Positions 1-8,090 of a stretch of 64,000 nucleotides of DNA are shown here, piece after piece (the stretch's first letter is position 1; every line of letters starts with the position of its first letter). Made by a program: the position numbers and the translations under genes. The stretch comes from Candidatus Sedimenticola endophacoides (GTDB lineage Bacteria > Pseudomonadota > Gammaproteobacteria > Chromatiales > Chromatiaceae): the NCBI GenBank assembly GCA_003062205.1, contig PQCP01000094.1:1-64000 (forward strand), written 5' to 3'. Under the pieces are notes generated by a model. The model saw only the letters and a list, made by a program, of their open reading frames with translations, had not been told where the DNA came from and searched no databases.

Positions 1-123
1 ACAACCCCGAAAAAATGATCGTCGCCCCGCTAACAGTTACCGGCCTGCCTAGTTCTCGGCTAATACCCTAGTCTGGTTGTACGGTATTTGTGGTCACCTA
101 ATGGTTTATGAAACATTCGGGCT
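1..123. other. Unassigned sequence that interrupts comM
   Basis: The comM reading frame stops matching its family near position 124, and the 123 bases to its left do not continue it. This stretch is more A/T-rich than the surrounding coding DNA and holds no supportable gene. It could be the end of an insertion sequence or another element whose body lies left of the window. I cannot name it, and a target duplication cannot be checked because the other junction is outside the window. Confidence 0.5.
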
Positions 124-1025
124 AGGAACATCACCCCATTGTGGGCCAGGGAGATCTCCCCCGGGCGGGGATTGCCGCCACCGCCGACCAGGGCCACCGC
201 CGAGGCGGTGTGGTGGGGGTTGCGGAAGGGACGGTGGCGCCACAGTGCGGGGTCGAAGCCCTGGTTGCTGATGGAGAGCACGGCGGCGCTCTCCAGCGCC
301 TCGGACTCACTCATGTGAGGGAGGATGCCCGGCAGCCTGGTGGCCAGCATCGATTTGCCGGATCCGGGCGGGCCGATTATGAGCAGGCTGTGGCCGCCGC
401 AGGCGGCGATCTCCAGGGCGCGCTTGGCGTGCGGCTGGCCCTGTACCTCGGCCAGGTCGGGGTGATGATCGAGGCGCACGGCGGAGGGGGCGCCCAGGTG
501 CGGCTGTAGGCCCCCGCCACGCACCAAATGGTCGCAGACCGGCAGCAGGTGACGGGCGGGGAGTACCTGCAACCCACCGACCAGGGCCGCCTCGTCGGCG
601 TTCTCTTGCGGCAGGATCAGGGCCCGGCCGCGGGCACGGCAGGCGAGGGCGGCGGGGAGCACGCCGCGCACCGGGCGCAGTTCGCCCGACAGGGCCAGTT
701 CACCGATGAATTCGTAGTGCCCGAGATCGCCGCCGGGGATCTGCCCCGAGGCGGCGAGTATGCCCATGGCGATGGCCAGGTCGAAGCTGCCGCCCTCCTT
801 GGGGAGGTCGGCGGGGGCCAGGTTGATGGTGATGCGCCGTGGCGGAAATTCGAAATGAGAGTTGAGCAGGGCTCCGCGTACACGGTCCTTGCTTTCGCGC
901 ACCGCCATCTCCGGCAGGCCGACGATGGAGAGGGCGGGCAGGCCATTGGCCAGATGCACCTCCACCGCCACCGCGGGGGCGTCGATTCCCGCGCGCGCGC
1001 GGCTATGCACCAGGGCGAGAGACAT
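124..1025 (-). pseudogene. comM: ComM-family AAA+ ATPase, 3' part missing
   Basis: ComM is a hexameric helicase that promotes branch migration during natural transformation. About 300 residues remain of a protein usually near 500. An N-terminal Lon-protease-like domain (about residues 1-120) is followed by the Mg-chelatase-type AAA+ domain with Walker A GPPGSGKS near residue 218 and the family motif NPHHTASAVALVGGG. The frame ends abruptly after HNGVMFL, exactly where the Walker B segment (LFLDE in the family) should follow, and continues into unrelated residues to a stop at 60. I chose the ATG at 1025 (MSLALVHSR), preceded by AGGAAGG, over the GTG two codons upstream. Without Walker B and the C-terminal domain the product should be inactive. 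ubiK lies just upstream on the same strand. Confidence 0.85.
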
Positions 1026-1056
1026 GTTCACCTTCCTTGGCGGGTGTTGATCGGGG

Positions 1057-1305
1057 TCAGCGGTTCAGCTTCTGCTCCAGCTCGGCCACCAGCGCCTCCA
1101 GGCGCTCCAGTTTTTCACGGGTGCGGGCGAGCACGGCGCTCTGCACGTCAAACTCTTCACGGGTCACCAGCTCCAGGTGGGCAAGCCCCGCCTCCAGGGT
1201 ACTGTGAAAGTTTTTGCGCAGATCCTCCTGCAGAAACTGCAGGCCGGTGGGCACGCTGCCCGCCATGCGTTTGGCCAGGTCGTCTAACAGTTTGGGATCG
1301 ATCAT
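1057..1305 (-). CDS. ubiK: UbiK-family ubiquinone biosynthesis accessory factor
   Basis: This 82-residue protein matches the small YqiC/UbiK (BMFP) family. It starts MIDPKLLDDLAKRM, and its second half is a predicted coiled coil (about residues 50-80, REKLERLEALVAELEQKL). In Enterobacteria UbiK helps assemble the soluble UbiJ-containing complex that makes ubiquinone. It is transcribed away from glnK and lies 31 bases upstream of comM on the same strand, an arrangement common in Gammaproteobacteria. ubiH and ubiI occur separately at 40.5-43 kb. Confidence 0.88.
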   Translation of the reverse strand: MIDPKLLDDLAKRMAGSVPTGLQFLQEDLRKNFHSTLEAGLAHLELVTREEFDVQSAVLARTREKLERLEALVAELEQKLNR

Positions 1306-1369
1306 GGGCGCACCTTATCCCCATGCCGTCGCGTTGTCCAGCGTCTACCCCCGCGGCCCGGCCCGTCTC

Positions 1370-1386
1370 TGCACCAAACGGGTGCG
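1370..1386 (+). promoter_or_regulatory. Putative NtrC binding site upstream of glnK
   Basis: TGCACC-N5-GGTGCG matches the dyad bound by the nitrogen regulator NtrC (consensus TGCACC-N5-GGTGCA) at all but the last base. It lies about 110-125 bases upstream of a sigma54 core promoter, a normal distance for an NtrC enhancer. A second GGTGCG/CGCACC palindrome follows at 1394-1408. Confidence 0.65.
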
Positions 1387-1393
1387 ATCTTGT

Positions 1394-1408
1394 GGTGCGT
1401 GGCGCACC
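1394..1408 (+). promoter_or_regulatory. Second GGTGCG/CGCACC palindrome upstream of glnK
   Basis: GGTGCG and CGCACC flank a 3-base spacer. The half-sites resemble those of the NtrC dyad next to it but in the opposite arrangement. It may be an accessory enhancer half-site pair or chance. Confidence 0.35.
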
Positions 1409-1455
1409 GTTGGGTTGTTTCTGGTGCGAAACGGGGATGGATCCGGTCGTTATAA

Positions 1456-1914
<459 letters not shown>

Positions 1915-1952
1915 GCGTCTGCTTCATCCTGCCATACGAAGAGGTATTGATT

Positions 1953-3215
1953 ATGGAAGCTTTGACTGAATTGAGTTATGCCCTGGACACCTTTTACTTT
2001 CTGGTCTCCGGCGCCCTGGTGATGTGGATGGCGGCCGGGTTCGCCATGCTGGAGGCGGGGTTGGTACGGGCCAAGAACACCGCCGAGATCCTGACCAAGA
2101 ACGTGGCCCTGTTCGCCATCGCCTGCATCATGTACATGCTGGTCGGTTACAACATCATGTACCCGGGGGACGCGGTGAGCAGTCTCTGGCCCGGGATCTC
2201 CTTCCTGCTCGGGGCGGACAACAGTGTCGAGGCGGTGTTGGCCGGTGGAGATGACGCCCCCTACTACTCCGGGATGGCGGACTTCTTCTTTCAGGTAGTG
2301 TTCGTCGCCACCGCCATGTCCATCGTCTCCGGCGCGGTGGCCGAACGCATGAAGCTGTGGAGCTTTCTGATCTTCGCCGTCTTCATGACCGCCTTCATCT
2401 ATCCCCTGCAGGGGTACTGGAAGTGGGGTGGCGGCTTTCTCGACGGGCTCGGTTTCCAGGACTTCGCGGGCTCCGGCGTGGTGCATCTGTGCGGCGCGGC
2501 GGCGGCCCTGGCCGGGGTGATCCTGCTCGGGGCGCGCAAGGGTAAGTACGGCCCCAACGGCGAGGTGCGGGCGATACCCGGCGCCAACCTGCCCCTGGCG
2601 ACCCTCGGGATGTTCATCCTCTGGCTCGGCTGGTTCGGCTTCAACGGCGGTTCCGAGCTGAAGATCTCCGATGTGGGCGAGGCCAACGCCGTTGCCATGG
2701 TCTTCGTCAATACCAACATGGCCGCCGCCGGTGGCGTGGTGGCGGCGCTGCTGACCGCGCGCATGGTGTTCGGCAAGGCCGATCTGACCATGGCCCTGAA
2801 CGGTGCCCTGGCCGGGCTGGTGGCGATCACCGCCGAGCCCCTGGCGCCCTCCGCCCTGTGGGCCACCCTGGTCGGGGTGATCGGCGGCTTCATCGTGGTG
2901 TTCGCCATCATCAGCCTCGACAAGCTGCGCCTGGACGATCCGGTGGGCGCCATCTCGGTGCACGGCGTGGTTGGCATGTGGGGCCTGCTGGCGGTCCCCT
3001 TCTCCAACGAGGAGGCGACCTTCGGCGCTCAGCTCACGGGTCTGCTGGTGATCCTGGGCTGGACCTTCGCCGCCAGCTTCCTGGTGTGGCTGGTGATCAA
3101 GGTGAGCGTCGGGATCCGGGTATCCGAAGAGGAGGAGTACGAGGGGGTGGATATCGGCGAGTGTGGTCTGGAGGCCTACCCCGAGTTCACCGGCTCGCGC
3201 GGTTCGGGCCGCTGA
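1953..3215 (+). CDS. amtB: Ammonium channel AmtB
   Basis: This 420-residue integral membrane protein with about 11 membrane segments conducts ammonium into the cell and is blocked by GlnK when nitrogen is plentiful. The paired pore histidines are His178 (GSGVVHLCG) and His337 (SVHGVVG), and the Phe-gate region FFFQVVF lies near residue 111. I chose the ATG at 1953 (AGAGGT upstream) over the TTG six bases earlier. There is no long periplasmic signal peptide, so the mature N terminus may be shorter than in E. coli. A strong terminator follows at 3251. Confidence 0.95.
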   Translation: MEALTELSYALDTFYFLVSGALVMWMAAGFAMLEAGLVRAKNTAEILTKNVALFAIACIMYMLVGYNIMYPGDAVSSLWPGISFLLGADNSVEAVLAGGDDAPYYSGMADFFFQVVFVATAMSIVSGAVAERMKLWSFLIFAVFMTAFIYPLQGYWKWGGGFLDGLGFQDFAGSGVVHLCGAAAALAGVILLGARKGKYGPNGEVRAIPGANLPLATLGMFILWLGWFGFNGGSELKISDVGEANAVAMVFVNTNMAAAGGVVAALLTARMVFGKADLTMALNGALAGLVAITAEPLAPSALWATLVGVIGGFIVVFAIISLDKLRLDDPVGAISVHGVVGMWGLLAVPFSNEEATFGAQLTGLLVILGWTFAASFLVWLVIKVSVGIRVSEEEEYEGVDIGECGLEAYPEFTGSRGSGR

Positions 3216-3250
3216 TTCAACCGGAATACGGGGCTCCAGGGAGGGATTTG

Positions 3251-3276
3251 ACGGGCGCTTCGGCGCCCGTCTTTTT
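3251..3276 (+). terminator. Rho-independent terminator after amtB
   Basis: ACGGGCGC and GCGCCCGT pair around a TTCG tetraloop, followed by CTTTTTG. It closes the glnK-amtB transcript 35 bases after the amtB stop. Confidence 0.88.
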
Positions 3277-3423
3277 GGTGCATGTGCGCCGCCACCACTT
3301 TACCGGTAGAATCGTTTTCCGAAACGGTGGGGGCACGCCGTGCCGGCCGGCCCGTTGCCGTTGTAGGATTTCATACACTGCGCGACAGTCGGGTTGCGCC
3401 GGTCAGGACAGGGAGGATAAGCG

Positions 3424-3891
3424 ATGCGCGGGATCTATCCGGTACTGGGGCTGCTGTGGTTGACGACGGGTCCAGCCGGCGCCGAGATCTTCCGCTGGGT
3501 GGATGCGCAGGGTCAGGTGCACTTCGGCGACCGGCCCCGGGCCGAGTCGGCGGAACAGGTGCGCCTGCCCCGCCAGTCCGGGGGTGGGGATGAGGCCGGG
3601 CCGGGCAGTGGCCCGAGCCAGGCCGAGCGCATGGAGTTGCAGCAGCGCATGCTCGACGCCTATCGCAAGGAGCGCGAGGAGCGGCGCGAGGCGCGCCGTA
3701 CGGCGGCGCGCGACAGGGAGGAGCAGGAGCGGCGTTGCCTGCAAGGACGGGCGCAATTGGAGGACTACAGCGGTGCGCTGCTCTACGACCTGGATGAGGA
3801 GAGCAATCGCCGCTTCTACAGCGATGAGGAGCGGGAGGCGCTGCTGGAGCGCTACCGCAAGGTGGTCGAACGCGAGTGCGGCCCCGGCTAG
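3424..3891 (+). CDS. DUF4124-domain exported protein
   Basis: The 155-residue product has a probable signal peptide (about residues 1-20, ending AGA-EI) and then the short DUF4124 motif EIFRWVDAQGQVHFGDRP. Residues 65-105 are a highly charged Arg/Glu helix, probably a coiled coil. The family is common in Proteobacteria, is predicted to be periplasmic, and has no settled function. The gene lies alone between the amtB terminator and polA. Confidence 0.75.
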   Translation: MRGIYPVLGLLWLTTGPAGAEIFRWVDAQGQVHFGDRPRAESAEQVRLPRQSGGGDEAGPGSGPSQAERMELQQRMLDAYRKEREERREARRTAARDREEQERRCLQGRAQLEDYSGALLYDLDEESNRRFYSDEEREALLERYRKVVERECGPG

Positions 3892-4045
3892 TCCGCGTTC
3901 TCCCCAGGTACTTTGCTGAGCCGGGCCCGTTCAGCGCGCTGCGTGGGCGGCCGGGGTTGTACCTGTGCCCAGGTAGGGTATGCTCCCCGTTCGCGCACCG
4001 GCGCCAGCGAGCGGCGCCGCCCAATCCGGAGTCTTGTGAACCGAT

Positions 4046-6757
4046 ATGTCCGCTGAACCCCCCTTCATCCTGGTGGATGGCTCCTCGTACCTGTTTCGCG
4101 CCTATCATGCGCTGCCGCCGCTGACCAACTCCCGGGGCGAGGCCACCGGCGCCATCGTCGGCGTCATCAACATGCTGCGTAAACTGATCGATGAGTATCG
4201 CCCGAAGCGCATGGCCGTGGTATTCGATGCCCCCGGCGGCAGCTTCCGCAATCAGCTCTACGACCAGTACAAGGCCAACCGCCCCCCCATGCCCGATGAC
4301 CTGCGAGAGCAGATCGAGCCCCTGCACGAGATCGTCCGGGCCATGGGCCTGCCCCTGCTGATGGTCACCGGGGTGGAGGCGGACGACGTCATCGGCACCC
4401 TCGCCACCCAGGCGTCCACCCTGGGCATGCAGACCCTGGTCTCCACCGGCGACAAGGATCTGGCGCAACTGGTGGACGGGCACGTCACCCTGATCAACAC
4501 CATGACCGGCGAGGTGCTCGATCCGGCCGGGGTGGAGGGAAAATTCGGGGTGCGCCCGGACCAGATTATCGACTACCTGGCGCTGGTCGGCGACAGTTCG
4601 GATAATATCCCCGGCATTCCCAAGTGCGGCCCGAAGACGGCGGTGAAGTGGCTGGGCGCGTACGGTGATATCGACAACCTGCGCAGCCACGCCGACCAGA
4701 TTAAAGGCAAGGTGGGGGAGTATCTGCGCGAAAACCTGCACCAACTCGCCCTCTCCCGGGAGCTGACCACCATCCGCCGTGATCTGGAACTGGAGCGCTC
4801 CCCCGGCGAGCTGATCCCGGACCCTGCCGACCTGCCCCGGCTGCGCGCACTCTACGACCGCATCGAGTCGCGGCGCCTGCTGGAGAGTCTGGAGTCGGCG
4901 CAGACCCCGGATACCGCGCACCCCGAGCCCGCAGAGCGGGCCGCGGGGGTCTACCAGACGATCCTCGATGCGGATGCCTTCGAGTCGTGGCTGCGACGCC
5001 TGGAAGCGGCGCCGCTGTTCGCCTTCGACACCGAGACCACCAGCCTCGACTACATGCGGGCCGAGATCGTCGGCCTCTCCTTCGCCGTGGAGCCGGGCGA
5101 GGCGGCCTACGTACCCCTGGCCCACGGCTATCCGGGCGCCCCGGCGCAGTTGGACCGCGATACCGTGTTGCAGGCCCTCAAGCCCCTGCTGGAGGACCCC
5201 CGGCGCCCCAAGGTGGGGCAAAATCTGAAATATGACATGAGCGTGCTGGCGCGCTACGGCATCGGGATGCGCGGCATCGCCTTCGACACCATGCTCGAAT
5301 CCTACGTCTGCGACTCCACCGCCAGCCGCCACGACATGGACTCCCTGGCCCTCAACTACCTCCAGCACCGGACCATCCGCTACGAGGAGGTCGCCGGCAA
5401 GGGGGCGCGGCAGCTCTCCTTCGATCAGGTGGAGCTGGAGCGGGCGGCACCCTATGCGGCCGAGGATGCCGACATCACCCTGCGTCTACACCAGGCCCTG
5501 TGGCCCAGGCTGGAGGCGGAGCCGCAATTGCGGCGCCTGTTCAGCGAGCTGGAGATGCCGCTGGTGCCGGTACTCTCGCGCATGGAGCGGACCGGGGTGC
5601 GGGTGGATTGCGCCATGCTGGCGCGCCAGGGGCGGGAGCTGGCCGGGCGCATGCACGAGTTGGAGCAGCACGCCCACGCCATCGCCGGGCGGGCCTTCAA
5701 TCTCGGCTCCCCCAAGCAGATCGGCGAAATCTTCTTCGACGAGCTGGAGCTGCCGGTACTCGCCAAGACCCCGAAGGGGGCCCCCTCCACGGCGGAGTCG
5801 GTGTTACAGGAGCTGGCCGAACGGGGCTACGAGCTGCCCGGGGTGATCCTGCGCCATCGCGGACTGGCCAAGCTGAAATCGACCTACACCGACAAGCTGC
5901 CACGGATGGTGGACCCGGAGAGCGGCCGGGTGCACACCTCCTACCATCAGGCGGTGGCGGCCACCGGGCGACTCAGCTCCTCCGATCCAAATCTCCAGAA
6001 CATCCCGGTGCGCAGCGAGGAGGGACGGCGGATTCGTCAGGCCTTCATCCCGGAGGAGGGCCGCCGCATGGTGGCCGCCGACTACTCACAGATCGAGCTG
6101 CGTATCATGGCGCACCTGTCGGCGGATGCGGGGCTGCTCAACGCCTTCACCGCCGGGCGGGACATCCATCGCGCCACCGCCGCCGAGGTGTTCGGCGTGG
6201 ATTCGCCCGAGGCGGTCAGCGGCGAGCAGCGGCGCGCCGCCAAGGCGGTCAATTTCGGGCTGATCTACGGGATGTCCGCCTTCGGACTGGCCCGGCAGCT
6301 GGGGATCGAACGGGGTACCGCCCAGGGCTACGTCGACCGCTACTTCGAACGCTATCCCGGCGTCAGGGAGTATATGGAGCGTACCCGCGCCGAGGCCCAC
6401 GAGCGGGGTTACGTCGAGACCCTGTTCGGACGCCGCCTCTATCTGCCCGAGATCAACGCCCGTAACAAGATGCGCCAGGCCGCCGCCGAGCGCACCGCCA
6501 TCAACGCCCCGATGCAGGGCAGCGCATCGGATATCATCAAGCGCGCCATGCTCGCCGTGGACACATGGATCGGAGAACGCTGTCCGGAGGTGCGGATGAT
6601 CATGCAGGTGCACGATGAACTGGTGTTCGAGGTGCCGTGCGGGCTGCTGGAGCCGGCCCGCGCCGAGATCCGCCGCCTCATGGAGTCGGCCGCCGGGCTC
6701 GCCGTGCCCCTGGTGGTGGATATCGGGGAGGGCGACAACTGGGACGAGGCGCACTAG
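4046..6757 (+). CDS. polA: DNA polymerase I
   Basis: This 903-residue PolA fills gaps and removes RNA primers. The N-terminal 5'-3' exonuclease (about residues 1-300) starts with ILVDGSSYLFRAYHALPPL. The central 3'-5' exonuclease keeps its acidic residues (FAFDTETTSLD, NLKYDMSVL, YAAEDADI), so proofreading should be active. The polymerase domain has motif A DYSQIELR, motif B RRAAKAVNFGLIYGMS and motif C QVHDELVFEV. The length is normal. The long open frames on the opposite strand here are GC-rich shadows. Confidence 0.97.
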   Translation: MSAEPPFILVDGSSYLFRAYHALPPLTNSRGEATGAIVGVINMLRKLIDEYRPKRMAVVFDAPGGSFRNQLYDQYKANRPPMPDDLREQIEPLHEIVRAMGLPLLMVTGVEADDVIGTLATQASTLGMQTLVSTGDKDLAQLVDGHVTLINTMTGEVLDPAGVEGKFGVRPDQIIDYLALVGDSSDNIPGIPKCGPKTAVKWLGAYGDIDNLRSHADQIKGKVGEYLRENLHQLALSRELTTIRRDLELERSPGELIPDPADLPRLRALYDRIESRRLLESLESAQTPDTAHPEPAERAAGVYQTILDADAFESWLRRLEAAPLFAFDTETTSLDYMRAEIVGLSFAVEPGEAAYVPLAHGYPGAPAQLDRDTVLQALKPLLEDPRRPKVGQNLKYDMSVLARYGIGMRGIAFDTMLESYVCDSTASRHDMDSLALNYLQHRTIRYEEVAGKGARQLSFDQVELERAAPYAAEDADITLRLHQALWPRLEAEPQLRRLFSELEMPLVPVLSRMERTGVRVDCAMLARQGRELAGRMHELEQHAHAIAGRAFNLGSPKQIGEIFFDELELPVLAKTPKGAPSTAESVLQELAERGYELPGVILRHRGLAKLKSTYTDKLPRMVDPESGRVHTSYHQAVAATGRLSSSDPNLQNIPVRSEEGRRIRQAFIPEEGRRMVAADYSQIELRIMAHLSADAGLLNAFTAGRDIHRATAAEVFGVDSPEAVSGEQRRAAKAVNFGLIYGMSAFGLARQLGIERGTAQGYVDRYFERYPGVREYMERTRAEAHERGYVETLFGRRLYLPEINARNKMRQAAAERTAINAPMQGSASDIIKRAMLAVDTWIGERCPEVRMIMQVHDELVFEVPCGLLEPARAEIRRLMESAAGLAVPLVVDIGEGDNWDEAH

Positions 6758-6947
6758 GGATCCCCGGCGGGGCCCGGGATATCGTTCCCCGGGGAGCGCC
6801 TCGGTCCGCAATCCCCACCCGGCATGGCGGGACGCGCCCACCCGCTACACGGCGGGGCGACCCGGATTGAGCTATACTTGTACGCCCAGGACGCTTGGTT
6901 TCAGGCGTTATCCAAGCCAATTTTTCACGGAGGAGGAAAAGGAGGCC

Positions 6948-8090
6948 ATGGAGCAATCACTGCACCGTTTTTACCGGGGGGGCTGGGACCGCACGCCCGA
7001 TCCGGCGCTCGACTCACCCAGCACCCTGGTTCTACTGTTTGTCGCCGCCCCCCCCGAGGGCGAGGTGGCGAGCGCCCTGGCAGATCTGACCGGTCTCTTC
7101 CCCCGCTCCGTGGTGGTCGGCTGCTCCTCCTCCGGAGAGATCTACGGCCAGGAGCTGAGTGACGGGAGTCTGGTCGCCGCCGTGGTCCGCTTCGAGCACA
7201 CCCGCCTGCGCCGCGTCTCCTGCGCCATCTCCAGCGCCGATCAATCGGCGGAGGCGGGACGGGAGCTGGCCGGGCGGCTGCGCGACGAGGGGCTGAGCGC
7301 CGTGTTCACCCTCACCGACGGCCTGCTGGTCAACGGCTCGGTCTACGTGGAGGCCCTCGATTCGGCCCTGCCCCGTGAGGTGGTGGTCACCGGCGGTCTG
7401 GCCGGGGATGGCGACCGCTTCGAGCGCACCTGGGTGATTGAGGAGGGGGTGCCGGTAAGCGGACGGGCGGTGGCCGTGGGCCTCTACGGCGACGCGCTCC
7501 GGGTCGCCCACGGTTCGCGTGGCGGCTGGGATCTGCTGGGGCCGGAACGGGAGGTGACCCGCGCCGAGGGTAACGTGCTCTACGCCCTGGATGGACAGCC
7601 GGCGCTGCAGATCTATACCAAGTACCTCGGTGAGCGGGCCAGCGGCCTGCCCGCCACCGGGCTGCTGTTTCCCCTGGCCATCCGCAACGAGGAGGAGGCG
7701 GACGGGCTGACGGTCCGCACCATTCTCGGGGTCGACCCCGGACAGCACTCGATCACCTTTGCCGGCGACATTCCGGAAGGGTGCCTGGTGCGCCTGATGC
7801 GCGCCAACTTCGACCGCCTGATCGATGGCGCGGCGGGTGCCGCCGAGGATCTCGATCTGGAGGGGTATGCCGATGGCCCCCTGTTGTGCGTGGCCATCAG
7901 CTGTGTCGGGCGGCGTCTGGTTCTGGGTCCACGGGTCGAGGAGGAGATCGAGTCGGTGGCCGAAGGCCTGCCTGCCTCGGCCGGGCTGATCGGCTACTAC
8001 TCCTATGGCGAGATATCGCCTCTGGCAAGCGGCCGCTGCGACCTGCACAACCAGACCATGACCCTGACCTGTTTCTGGGAGCGGGCCTGA
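6948..8090 (+). CDS. FIST-domain sensor protein
   Basis: The 380-residue protein has a FIST N domain (about residues 25-215, with VVVGCSSSGEIYGQEL) and a FIST C domain (about 220-365, ending in GYYSYGEISP). FIST domains are thought to bind small ligands such as amino acids, and are often encoded beside cyclic-di-GMP or chemotaxis proteins. The ATG at 6948 follows AGGAGGAAAAGGAGG. A TATACT box at 6873 may be its promoter. The stop overlaps the start of the next gene (TGATG), so the two are probably co-translated and form one signalling module. Confidence 0.85.
   Translation: MEQSLHRFYRGGWDRTPDPALDSPSTLVLLFVAAPPEGEVASALADLTGLFPRSVVVGCSSSGEIYGQELSDGSLVAAVVRFEHTRLRRVSCAISSADQSAEAGRELAGRLRDEGLSAVFTLTDGLLVNGSVYVEALDSALPREVVVTGGLAGDGDRFERTWVIEEGVPVSGRAVAVGLYGDALRVAHGSRGGWDLLGPEREVTRAEGNVLYALDGQPALQIYTKYLGERASGLPATGLLFPLAIRNEEEADGLTVRTILGVDPGQHSITFAGDIPEGCLVRLMRANFDRLIDGAAGAAEDLDLEGYADGPLLCVAISCVGRRLVLGPRVEEEIESVAEGLPASAGLIGYYSYGEISPLASGRCDLHNQTMTLTCFWERA

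Noticed and set aside
1..123. A sixth, partial copy of the 300-bp repeat next to comM
   Set aside because: The CGCTAAC string there is not followed by the rest of the repeat, and the CACTCTTG end is absent.
3371..5368. 665-residue open frame antisense to polA
   Set aside because: It overlaps a perfectly conserved polA, is rich in Gly/His/Gln/Arg like antisense frames in GC-rich DNA, and has no family motif.
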